Positions 16,661-23,927 of a stretch of 64,000 nucleotides of DNA are shown here, piece by piece. Source of the DNA: Chitinophagaceae bacterium. Its GTDB lineage: Bacteria > Bacteroidota > Bacteroidia > Chitinophagales > UBA10324. Below the pieces are notes generated by a model. It did no database searches and was not told where the DNA came from. It saw nothing but the letters and a program-made list of their open reading frames with translations. The position numbers and the translations under genes are program-made. Numbering within the stretch: position 1 is the stretch's first letter; each line of letters begins with the position of its first letter. The stretch covers positions 1-64,000 of the forward strand of contig CANJII010000003.1 in the NCBI GenBank assembly GCA_947474435.1, written 5' to 3'.

Positions 16661-17923
16661 TTATTCTGCTTTTTTCTTTTCGTCATCAAACTCTGTTTTC
16701 AGAATCCGGATAACTTCTTTTACTGTTTCTTCTTCTAAATCAGAGCGGCGCACTAATTCATCAGCATTCAATTCCAACACACTTCTTGCAGTGTCGCAAC
16801 CAATTGCTTTTAATTCATCAATGATCCAACTCTCAATCTCATCTGAAAATTCATCTAAATCAATATCAAAATCTTCACCTTCTTCCATTGTATCGCGGAA
16901 CACATCAATGCTCAAACCTGTAATGCGACCAGCCAATCGAATGTTCACACCACCACGCCCAATTGCCAATGAAACCTGATCGGGTTTCAAGTAAACCGAC
17001 ACGCTTTTTTTCTCCTCATTAATTTCCATTGAAGTGATTTTCGCAGGAGTTAATGCGCGTGCAATCATCAACTGAATATTATTAGTGTAGTTGATGATGT
17101 CAATGTTTTCATTTTTTAATTCACGAACAATACCATGTATGCGCGAACCCTTCATTCCAACACAGGCTCCAACGGGATCAATGCGATCATCATAAGACTC
17201 AACGGCAACTTTTGCTCTTTCACCCGGCTCGCGAACAATTTTTTTTATGGTGATTAAGCCATCAAATATTTCAGGAACTTCCTGCTCCAATAATTTTGCA
17301 AGGAACGATGGATCAGTGCGCGACAGGATAATCATCGGCGCATTATTTTTTAATTCAACTGATTTTAAAACTGCACGAACATTATCACCCTTCTTAAAAA
17401 AGTCGGCAGGTATTTGTTCGGTCTTTGGAAGAATCAATTCATTTCCTTCATCGTCAATCAACAAAGTTTCCCGCTTCCAGGTTTGATACACTTCACCACT
17501 GATAATTTCACCAATACGGTCTGAATATTTTTTGAAGAGCTCATCTTTTTCCAATTCAGAAACACGACCAGCCAAGGTTTGGCGAGCAGATAAAATTGCA
17601 CGACGACCGAAAGAGGCCATCTTCACTTCTTCAATAGCCTCTTCACCCACCTGAAAATCGGGCTCAATTAATTGGGCATCAGAAAGCGAAATTTGTTTTA
17701 CAGGATCTTCAACTGCGCCATCGGCAACAATTTCTCTGCGGTGCCATATTTCCAAATCACCTTTCTCGGTGTTTACAATGATGTCAAAGTTTTCATCCGA
17801 CAAATGTTTTTTGCGGATAAGCGTGCGGAATACATCTTCCAGCACCTTCATCATGGTTGGGCGGTCAATGTTTTTTTGCTCTTTGAATTCTGAAAATGAT
17901 TCAATCAGCTCAATGTTGTTCAT
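16661..17923 (-). CDS. nusA: Transcription termination/antitermination protein NusA
   Basis: This 420-residue RNA-polymerase-binding factor controls pausing, termination and antitermination. The N-terminal polymerase-binding domain starts NNIELIESFSEFK. An S1 domain (about 130-200) follows, then tandem KH domains with GVCVGMKGSRIHGIVREL-type signature (seen here as GACVGMKGSRIHGIV) and SLAIGRGGVNIRLA. A helical C-terminal segment (LNADELVRRSDLEEETV) ends the protein. The length matches Bacteroidota NusA, which lacks the long acidic repeats of E. coli. It lies 17 nt after rimP. Confidence 0.98.
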   Translation of the reverse strand: MNNIELIESFSEFKEQKNIDRPTMMKVLEDVFRTLIRKKHLSDENFDIIVNTEKGDLEIWHRREIVADGAVEDPVKQISLSDAQLIEPDFQVGEEAIEEVKMASFGRRAILSARQTLAGRVSELEKDELFKKYSDRIGEIISGEVYQTWKRETLLIDDEGNELILPKTEQIPADFFKKGDNVRAVLKSVELKNNAPMIILSRTDPSFLAKLLEQEVPEIFDGLITIKKIVREPGERAKVAVESYDDRIDPVGACVGMKGSRIHGIVRELKNENIDIINYTNNIQLMIARALTPAKITSMEINEEKKSVSVYLKPDQVSLAIGRGGVNIRLAGRITGLSIDVFRDTMEEGEDFDIDLDEFSDEIESWIIDELKAIGCDTARSVLELNADELVRRSDLEEETVKEVIRILKTEFDDEKKKAE

Positions 17924-17940
17924 GGTTTTCGAACTGTGTT

Positions 17941-18405
17941 TTAAAATGTAACAACCAATGCGGTTGATTTAATTTGAGTAAAAGGAATTTCAATTTGTCC
18001 GGTCACTGTTTCAATTTTCTTTTCAGTTTTTGTTGTTTCGAGCACGATGCGCGTGTCGCTCACTTCAATCATTTTTCCATTCTTCGTTTGCCCTTCGGTA
18101 GTGATGACAATCACTTTTCGCCCGATGTATTTTTTGTACTGCCTCCACACTTTAAACGGATTTCCCATTCCCGGGCTTCCCAATTCGAGCGAGTAATTAT
18201 CTGAAAACGGAAACTCTGCATTCAGTTCCGATTCCAGCAGGCGACTCAGCTTCACGCAGTTTTCAATGGTGAATCCGTTGTCGGCGTCCACTGCAACTTG
18301 CACCCGCCCGTTTTGCACTTTGCACTCCACCAAGAACCAGTCGTGCAGGTGCAGTTCGGGTTCCAAAATGGCTGTAATCTTATTTTGAAGCTCTGAGTTG
18401 TTCAT
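17941..18405 (-). CDS. rimP: Ribosome maturation factor RimP
   Basis: This 154-residue protein is needed for 30S subunit maturation. The N-terminal domain has VDADNGFTIENCVKLSR and the signature YSLELGSPGMGNPF, and a C-terminal SH3-like domain begins near residue 85. It is the first gene of the rimP-nusA-infB operon. A terminator-like hairpin with a six-T tract ends only 3 nt before its ATG, and a consensus -7 element sits about 40 nt upstream, so the leader is short and almost wholly structured (see the regulatory entries). Confidence 0.95.
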   Translation of the reverse strand: MNNSELQNKITAILEPELHLHDWFLVECKVQNGRVQVAVDADNGFTIENCVKLSRLLESELNAEFPFSDNYSLELGSPGMGNPFKVWRQYKKYIGRKVIVITTEGQTKNGKMIEVSDTRIVLETTKTEKKIETVTGQIEIPFTQIKSTALVVTF

Positions 18406-18413
18406 AATAAAAA

Positions 18414-18430
18414 AGGGGACAATGTCCCCT
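18414..18430 (-). promoter_or_regulatory. Terminator-like hairpin in the rimP leader
   Basis: On the coding strand AGGGGAC-ATT-GTCCCCT is a perfect 7-bp GC-rich stem with a 3-nt loop. It is followed directly by TTTTTTATT and the rimP ATG. The T-run exists only in the rimP direction, and no gene upstream on this strand needs a terminator. It therefore looks like an attenuator or a translation-modulating structure for rimP-nusA-infB. NusA-linked autoregulation is known in other bacteria; here it is inference. Confidence 0.65.
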
Positions 18431-18446
18431 CATCACTAATCCGCCG

Positions 18447-18454
18447 CAAATGTA
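18447..18454 (-). promoter_or_regulatory. Promoter -7 element of the rimP operon
   Basis: TACATTTG on the minus strand is a perfect match to the Bacteroidota TAnnTTTG element. No strong -33 TTTG is seen 19-21 nt upstream. Transcription would start near 18441, about 10 nt before the leader hairpin. Confidence 0.6.
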
Positions 18455-18496
18455 ATCACACAATGTTGATAAAGAAAAAAATGTTTGGATGTAAAA

Positions 18497-18522
18497 ACGC
18501 AGGGTTCTGAAGACATTAATCC
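18497..18522. repeat. Dispersed 26-bp repeat, copy 1
   Basis: A 26-bp stretch starting ACGCAGGGTTCTGA recurs at 42475-42500 with 23 of 26 bases the same by eye. Both copies lie between divergent genes. The function is unknown. Confidence 0.5.
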
Positions 18523-18543
18523 ACTTATCGATAAAATCAAAAA

Positions 18544-18574
18544 TTTGCAAACCCCAATCCCAATCTTATATTTG
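18544..18574 (+). promoter_or_regulatory. Promoter of the TetR regulator gene
   Basis: TTTG at 18544-18547 and TATATTTG at 18567-18574 are separated by 19 nt. Both match the Bacteroidota -33/-7 consensus exactly. The expected start lies about 6 nt later, inside the operator, giving a leader of roughly 15 nt. Confidence 0.8.
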
Positions 18575-18594
18575 CCTAACGACCGTTAGTTAGG
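18575..18594. promoter_or_regulatory. TetR-type operator overlapping the transcription start
   Basis: CTAACG-AC-CGTTAG (18576-18589) is a perfect 6-bp inverted repeat. A second overlapping one, CCTAAC...GTTAGG, spans 18575-18594. It fills the whole space between the -7 element and the ATG of the TetR gene, the classic place for an autorepressor site. No copy is seen before paaA, so control of paa would be by read-through from this promoter. Confidence 0.75.
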
Positions 18595-19176
18595 ATGGCA
18601 ACAGCAATTATCAAAAACAGAAAGCAACAGATTCATCTCACAGCGAAAAACTTATTTCGCGAGCGGGGATATGCCGCCACATCCATGCGGCACATTGCAG
18701 CAGAATTGGGAATTGAAGCAGCGAGTTTATACAGCCACATAAAATCAAAAGAAGAAATTTTACAACTCATTTGTTTTGAACTGGCAGAGCAGTTTTTAAA
18801 ATCGTCTGATGAACTTCAGAAGAAAAAACTTCCGGCGAAAGAATTATTCAAGCAAGCTGTAACAGAACACATTCGCATCATTACACAAAACATGGATTCG
18901 TCAGTGGTGTTTCTGCACGAGTGGCGACACCTGAGCGAACCATTTCTTTCTGATTTTAAACTGATGCGCAAGCGATACGAAAATTTTTACAAGAACATTT
19001 TAAAAGCAGGAGCAGAAGAAAAAAAATTTCAAATACGGGATGAGAAACTGACTTTGTTCGTCATCTTCTCGGCAATGAATGGCATCTATGAATGGTTTAC
19101 ACCAAAAGGAAAATTGCAGCCGGAAGAAATTGCGGAGCAAATGGTGGAAGTTTTTTTAAACGGAATACTTAAGTGA
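18595..19176 (+). CDS. TetR family regulator, probable regulator of phenylacetate genes
   Basis: This 193-residue protein has an N-terminal TetR DNA-binding domain (about 8-55: IHLTAKNLFRERGYAATSMR then HIAAELGIEAASLYSHI) and an all-helical ligand domain. The Arg-Gly-Tyr/Phe and SLYSHIKSKEEIL signatures are typical. It lies 106 nt upstream of paaA on the same strand, so phenylacetyl-CoA or a related CoA ester is a plausible ligand, as in PaaR-type regulators (inference). The promoter and palindromic operator are exceptionally clear. Its TGA overlaps an iterated GATTTGAA-type repeat. Confidence 0.9.
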   Translation: MATAIIKNRKQQIHLTAKNLFRERGYAATSMRHIAAELGIEAASLYSHIKSKEEILQLICFELAEQFLKSSDELQKKKLPAKELFKQAVTEHIRIITQNMDSSVVFLHEWRHLSEPFLSDFKLMRKRYENFYKNILKAGAEEKKFQIRDEKLTLFVIFSAMNGIYEWFTPKGKLQPEEIAEQMVEVFLNGILK

Positions 19177-19216
19177 TTTGAAGATTTGAAAATGCAATAC
19201 AAACGATAAAAATTTT

Positions 19217-19261
19217 CGCGTCTGTTCTCTTCTCCTTAGGGGAAGAGTTAGAGATGGGGCT
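19217..19261 (+). repeat. REP-like 45-bp repeat, upstream copy
   Basis: The segment runs from CGCG through CTTCTCCTTAGGGGAAG to GATGGGGCT. It recurs inverted at 21419-21463 with about 42 of 45 bases shared. It contains a short hairpin (CCTTAGG) and sits in the 106-nt gap between the TetR gene and paaA. The two copies bracket paaABC. Confidence 0.75.
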
Positions 19262-19282
19262 AACAATTAAAATTCACACACC

Positions 19283-20269
19283 ATGTACGGAGGAGGATAT
19301 ATTCAGGAAGAAAAACAGGAGGCAACATCACCGATTGATGATTCACAAAAACTCGCTGAGTTTGAAGCGCGCATTGATCGTGGCGAAAAAATTGAACCGC
19401 ATGATTGGATGCCCGCTGATTATCGCAAGCAGCTCATTCGCATGATTGAGCAACACGCGCACAGCGAAGTGATTGGCGCTTTGCCCGAAGGCACATGGAT
19501 TACACGCGCCCCGGGATTTCGTCGCAAGCTCGCGCTTATTGCAAAAGTGCAAGACGAAATCGGTCACGCGCATTTGTTGTACAGCGCTGCTGAAACACTC
19601 GGCAAATCGCGCGAGCAAATGATTAATGATTTGCTCACCGGAAAATCAAAGTACAGTAATGTGTTTAACTATCCGGCGAAAACATGGGCCGATGTAACAG
19701 TTATTGGTTTTCTGATTGATGCCGGCGCCATTGTAAATCAGGTGGCGAATTCAAAAGGTTCGTATGGTCCATACTGTCGCGCACTCGAGCGCATTTGTTA
19801 CGAAGAATCTTTTCACCTGAAACAAGGTCACGATGCATTTATCACATTGGCAACCGGAACAAAGGCGCAACACGATATGCTGCAGGATGCGCTCAACCGC
19901 TGGTGGAAACCCATCATGCACTTTCACGGACCACCTGATAAAATTTCGGAACACACGGCGAAGCTGATGCGATGGAAAGTGAAAATGGCAACCAACGATG
20001 ATATGCGAAATCAGTTTCTGGATATGTATGTGCCGAAAATTCTGGAAATTGGTATCACCATTCCCGACCCGAACCTGAAGAAGAACGAAGCAACCGGACA
20101 ATGGGAATTCAGCGACCCCGACTGGGATGAATTTAAGCGCGTGATAAATGGCGACGGTCCTTGCAATGCTGAGCGCCTCGCTGTTCGCCAGTATGTTGAA
20201 GAACATGGCAAGTGGGTGCGTACCGCCATGATGAATCCGAATCAAAAAGTTGTAATTCCATTTGCATGA
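19283..20269 (+). CDS. paaA: 1,2-phenylacetyl-CoA epoxidase, catalytic subunit PaaA
   Basis: This 328-residue catalytic diiron subunit of the multicomponent epoxidase converts phenylacetyl-CoA to the ring-1,2-epoxide with O2 and NADPH. Two ExxH iron-binding motifs are visible: EIGH (Glu92-His95) and ESFH (Glu175-His178), each in a helix of ferritin-like type. Length and the [19 protein letters not shown] region match the family. It overlaps paaB by 4 nt (ATGA), indicating translational coupling. The whole order paaABCD follows the E. coli arrangement. Confidence 0.96.
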   Translation: MYGGGYIQEEKQEATSPIDDSQKLAEFEARIDRGEKIEPHDWMPADYRKQLIRMIEQHAHSEVIGALPEGTWITRAPGFRRKLALIAKVQDEIGHAHLLYSAAETLGKSREQMINDLLTGKSKYSNVFNYPAKTWADVTVIGFLIDAGAIVNQVANSKGSYGPYCRALERICYEESFHLKQGHDAFITLATGTKAQHDMLQDALNRWWKPIMHFHGPPDKISEHTAKLMRWKVKMATNDDMRNQFLDMYVPKILEIGITIPDPNLKKNEATGQWEFSDPDWDEFKRVINGDGPCNAERLAVRQYVEEHGKWVRTAMMNPNQKVVIPFA

Positions 20270-20664
20270 GCAAGATACCTTTAAACACTCCGGTGCTCGA
20301 CCCGCGCATTAAGCGTGTTGATTTAGAAAGCACTTACGGCACCACTGCCATCGGCGAAAATGAACACTGGATTTCGTGGGAAGTTTTTCACCAGAAGAAA
20401 CGCGGCGACCAGCATGTGCATGTGGGCATTGTGCATGCGCCCGATGCACAACTCGCGCTGTTGTTTGCCAAAGAACAATTCGGTAGGCGATTGGCTTGCG
20501 TGAATTTGTGGGTGACAAAATCATCCGACATTTTTTCGTTCAGTTATGATGATGAAGATATTTTCGACAATGCCACTGCTCCCGAAAAACAATATCGTGA
20601 AGCATCAGGATTCAGAGTGATGGAAAAAATTAATCGTTATAAAAAAAGTAAACAGAAAGCATAA
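20266..20664 (+). CDS. paaB: 1,2-phenylacetyl-CoA epoxidase subunit PaaB
   Basis: This 132-residue small non-catalytic subunit bridges PaaAC heterodimers. The start is taken as the ATG that overlaps the paaA stop (ATGA), giving [21 protein letters not shown] longer frame upstream merely shadows the end of paa[21 protein letters not shown] and [16 protein letters not shown] are typical of PaaB, and the length is usual for Bacteroidota copies, which carry a C-terminal extension beyond the E. coli protein of about 95 residues. The gap to paaC is 3 nt. Confidence 0.94.
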   Translation: MSKIPLNTPVLDPRIKRVDLESTYGTTAIGENEHWISWEVFHQKKRGDQHVHVGIVHAPDAQLALLFAKEQFGRRLACVNLWVTKSSDIFSFSYDDEDIFDNATAPEKQYREASGFRVMEKINRYKKSKQKA

Positions 20665-20667
20665 ACT

Positions 20668-21417
20668 ATGGAAGCGATAAAAAATTTATTGTTCAGAATG
20701 GCGGACGACGAATTGATATACGGTCACCGTATGAGTGAGTGGACGGGCATGGGACCCATTATGGAAGAAGACATTGCGTACTCATCCATGGCGCAGGATA
20801 AAATCGGTCACGCGCTGGCGAATTATTCTATTCTTGAAAAAGAATTTCAGACAGCGATTCCCGACAAGCTCGCTTTTTTCAGAAAGGAAAATGAACTAAT
20901 GAATTCCCAGTTGGTGGAGTTATCGAATCACGAATATGATTTCAGTCTGGTGCGGCATTTTTTGTTCGACCATGCTGATTTCATCCGGTACGAAATGCTT
21001 TCAACTTCATCGTTTGTGCCACTCGCACAGCTTTCGAAAAAAATAAAAGGCGAATTAAAATATCATGTACTGCATGCTGATACCTGGCTCACGCGATTAG
21101 GAAATGCAACCGAAGAAAGTCATGCGCGCATGCAAAGTGCATTGAATGAATTGTGGAATTATGCACTCGGAATTTTTGAACCATCAGATTACGAAGCGCA
21201 GTTAATTGCAGAAAAAATATTCGATGGCGAAAAAGTGTTACAGCGGAAGTGGATGGAAAAAATTTCGCCCATCATTGAAAAAGCAAATCTGAAAATTCCT
21301 TCATCATCAACTCCTGTTTATGGTGGAAGAAAAGGTTACCACACCGACCAGTTGCAACCACTGTTAACTGAAATGGCGGAAGTGATAAGCAGTGAAGCGG
21401 AGGGAACAGAATGGTAA
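20668..21417 (+). CDS. paaC: 1,2-phenylacetyl-CoA epoxidase, structural subunit PaaC
   Basis: This 249-residue ferritin-like partner of PaaA structures the catalytic subunit but does not carry the active diiron centre in studied enzymes. In keeping with that, the region homologous to the first ExxH reads DKIGH, with Asp for Glu. LIYGHRMSEWTGMGP, VRHFLFDHADFIRYEML and HADTWLTRLG fit the family. Two bases after its stop begins a REP-like repeat that separates it from paaD. Confidence 0.94.
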   Translation: MEAIKNLLFRMADDELIYGHRMSEWTGMGPIMEEDIAYSSMAQDKIGHALANYSILEKEFQTAIPDKLAFFRKENELMNSQLVELSNHEYDFSLVRHFLFDHADFIRYEMLSTSSFVPLAQLSKKIKGELKYHVLHADTWLTRLGNATEESHARMQSALNELWNYALGIFEPSDYEAQLIAEKIFDGEKVLQRKWMEKISPIIEKANLKIPSSSTPVYGGRKGYHTDQLQPLLTEMAEVISSEAEGTEW

Positions 21418-21418
21418 A

Positions 21419-21463
21419 AGCCCCATCTCTAACTCTTCCCCAAAGGGGAAGAGAACAGTCGCG
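21419..21463 (-). repeat. REP-like 45-bp repeat, inverted downstream copy
   Basis: This is the inverted partner of the repeat at 19217-19261. Its CTTCCCCAAAGGGGAAG core forms a longer hairpin than in the other copy. It starts 2 nt after the paaC stop, so in the paa mRNA the two copies could pair with each other across paaABC. Confidence 0.75.
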
Positions 21464-21482
21464 ATTACATTGACACGATAAT

Positions 21483-22016
21483 ATGAATTCATCAATCAAT
21501 ACAAATGCAGAAGAAACTAAAGCTTCCCCTCAGGGGAGGTTTGGTGGGGCTGCAATTTATAAATCGCTTGAAGAAGTGATGGACCCTGAGATTCCAACTC
21601 TATCGGTAATTGATATGGGAATGATTACGGGCGTGGAAGAAACCTCTACAGGTGTGCGCGTGAAAATGATTCCGACTTTCACGGCTTGTCCTGCCATTTA
21701 TGTGATTAAAGATTCGATTCAGAAAAAAGTGGAATCGCTTGGTTATGACAATGTGGAAGTGCAACTCGATGATTCAATTATATGGGACAGCGACCGCATC
21801 ACTCCCAATGGAAAAATATTGCTGGAAAATTTTGGACTCGGCACTCCGCAGCGCCACTGCGGTAATTTCGGGATGGAAGAAATTGTGCACAGCAAGTGCC
21901 CGCATTGCGGCAGCGAAGACACTACCATGAATTCTATTTTCGGAAGCACCCTCTGCCGCAGCACACATTTTTGTTTTTCGTGCAAGCAGGCATTTGAACG
22001 GTTTAAACCGGTTTAG
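21483..22016 (+). CDS. paaD: Phenylacetate degradation protein PaaD
   Basis: This 177-residue MIP18/DUF59-family protein is needed for assembly of the epoxidase, probably in metal-centre or Fe-S handling. The DUF59 part has YKSLEEVMDPEIPTLSVIDMG; the C-terminal zinc-ribbon-like part has Cys139, Cys142, Cys158, Cys164 and Cys167. Residues 14-24 (ASPQGRFGGAA) are encoded by a REP-like sequence (21523-21551) related to the 45-bp repeats around paaABC, so the N-terminus appears lengthened by repeat DNA. No paaE reductase follows; the electron donor must be encoded elsewhere. Confidence 0.93.
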   Translation: MNSSINTNAEETKASPQGRFGGAAIYKSLEEVMDPEIPTLSVIDMGMITGVEETSTGVRVKMIPTFTACPAIYVIKDSIQKKVESLGYDNVEVQLDDSIIWDSDRITPNGKILLENFGLGTPQRHCGNFGMEEIVHSKCPHCGSEDTTMNSIFGSTLCRSTHFCFSCKQAFERFKPV

Positions 22017-22085
22017 TTATAAGTTGACTGGTTGATTAGTTATTTGAATACAGTGTAACACTCCTTTTTATTTTACATTTATAAA

Positions 22086-23102
22086 ATGAAAATCAACTTC
22101 AGTTTTTTATCCGTTGCTTTCTTTATTTTATTTTCTGTTGAAAAAATAGCTGCGCAAAACCTTGTGCCTAATCCGAGTTTTGAGGATACCGTGAGTTGCC
22201 CTACTTCTTTTGATGAAATTAATTTGTCTACAGGTTGGAGTGCATTCTGCCAATCGCCCGATTACTTCAATTCATGTAATGATGGTATAGTTGATTTACC
22301 TTCAAATATTTTTGGATATCAATCTGCGCGGACTGGTAATGCCTGTTCTGGATTTAGTGCTTTTGATGTAGCATCAACCTCTAACCTAAGAGAATGTTTG
22401 GGAATACAATTGAATCAGCAATTGATTATCGGACAAAAATATTTTGTTTCATTCTTTTTAAATAGAGCAGTAAAAAACATACAGGAGATTAATGTAGGAT
22501 GTAATAAAATAGGGGTTAAATTTTCTACTGTTTTATATTCTGCTCTCAATTCTATTCCGATTGACAATACCTCACAGGTTTATTCTGATTCAATTATTTC
22601 TTATACATTAAACTGGATAAAAGTATCAGGGTCTTTTATTTCAGACTCTGGGTATAATTATTTAAGCATTGGGAATTTTTTTAGTGACTCTCTAATTTCA
22701 TTTATCAAATACGATAACAATGCGGTATTTGCTTATTACTACATTGATGATGTTTGTGTTTCTCCCGATTCGCTTGAATGTGATTTGAATCCTGAAGGCA
22801 TTTATAATTTACCGCAACAGCAAATCGCGATCTATCCCAACCCCGCCACCGAGCAATTGATAATTACTCTCTCATCTTCTTTTTTTAATGGTGTTCGTGA
22901 ACTGCCGTTTGATAATGGACAATTGATAATTAAAGGAATTGAATTGTTTGATTTGGTTGGAAGAAAAATGATGAATGATGAGTTGTTGGCGGATAATTCC
23001 AATCATTATTCCCTCAACACAAAAAATTTTCCACGCGGATATTATTTCATCCGCATTCATACTTCCGAAGGAATGATTAATCGGAAGATTGTTTTGCAGT
23101 AG
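22086..23102 (+). CDS. Secreted protein with T9SS type A sorting domain
   Basis: This 338-residue protein has a signal peptide (about 1-23, ending EKIAAQ). It continues NLVPNPSFEDTVSCPTSFD, a carbohydrate-binding/jelly-roll-like opening often seen in Bacteroidota surface proteins. A beta-rich body follows, then a C-terminal sorting domain (about 248-338: IYPNPATEQLIITL ... GYYFIRIHTSEGMINRKIVL). It is therefore likely exported by T9SS and cell-surface-attached or released. The sorting domain contains an in-frame stretch of about 22 residues bounded by a 13-bp direct repeat (22854-22866 and 22920-22932). The specific function is unknown. Confidence 0.88.
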   Translation: MKINFSFLSVAFFILFSVEKIAAQNLVPNPSFEDTVSCPTSFDEINLSTGWSAFCQSPDYFNSCNDGIVDLPSNIFGYQSARTGNACSGFSAFDVASTSNLRECLGIQLNQQLIIGQKYFVSFFLNRAVKNIQEINVGCNKIGVKFSTVLYSALNSIPIDNTSQVYSDSIISYTLNWIKVSGSFISDSGYNYLSIGNFFSDSLISFIKYDNNAVFAYYYIDDVCVSPDSLECDLNPEGIYNLPQQQIAIYPNPATEQLIITLSSSFFNGVRELPFDNGQLIIKGIELFDLVGRKMMNDELLADNSNHYSLNTKNFPRGYYFIRIHTSEGMINRKIVLQ

Positions 23103-23137
23103 TTGTCGAAGGTTGGCGAATGATGGAATTTCTTTAA

Positions 23138-23866
23138 CTAAAAATTACTGACCGAGCAGTTTATAAAGAGGGTATCACTACTTTGGTAAGATGTAAACTG
23201 CAGATTGCAAAATTCCATTTTTATATTTCCATTATTGTTGCTCACATACACTTTACCTCCCGCAGAACAAAACCAGTTTTTCGAATTCATGAGGATAATA
23301 ATTTCTGCCTCCGAGTTGTTGTTTGGATCTTAGTCCTCCACATTATAAACACCGGTTTGGGGTGCTTTACATTCTGAAAAATTAATAAACACATCACCCG
23401 CTGAAAAATAACCGTCCATATAAAATTCATCTGAGTTATCACACAGGGTATCAACCCAACTAAAATCGGCATCTGGATAGTTTCCATTCGAAAACTGAAT
23501 ACGGTTATGGGTAAGCGGACAAGGTGCCACCGGATCAATCATCACAATTTTGGTTGATACATAATCGCTTTCACAACCATTCGGGGTTGTATATTTAAAA
23601 TAAATGGTTCCGGAGTCATTAAATCCGATGGTCGGAAGCGCAATAGACTGTGAATAGTCACCATTAAAAGTAGCCCTGCTCCAAAAATATCCTGCGCCTT
23701 CAATAGCCGGTACTGATAATTGAATATCGGTTCCTATTGGCACCGGTGAATTACTGGTGATTTGTGGTGTGGCTAAAGATACGGTTTCGCACAATTCATC
23801 TTTTTTAACACAGCTGAATTGGATTAGCACGATAAATAAAAGGAAATTCAGTTTCGTAATTTTCAT
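23138..23866 (-). pseudogene. Lipoprotein gene interrupted by an in-frame stop
   Basis: The first part (23866 to 23330, 178 residues) starts MKITKLNFLLFIVLIQFSCV with a lipobox Cys at residue 19, then Ig/PKD-like sequence (SVPAIEGAGYFWSRATFNG). A TAA at 23332-23330 ends the frame, but the same frame continues for 63 sense codons to a TAG at 23140-23138. The continuation is protein-like (NWFCSAGGKVYVSNNNGNI, KMEFCNLQF, SDTLFINCSVSNF). By inference the intact protein had about 242 residues and a single nonsense change split it. Whether the short form still works is unknown; a sequencing error is the other explanation. Confidence 0.7.
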
Positions 23867-23927
23867 TAATCCAATTGTTTTTTTAAAATCACTTTTTGTT
23901 CAATAGAAAACACTGAAAAATAAATTC

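Noticed and set aside
20212-20265. Upstream extension of paaB by 18 codons
   Set aside because: It overlaps the end of paaA in another frame, while the ATGA junction gives a normal PaaB start.
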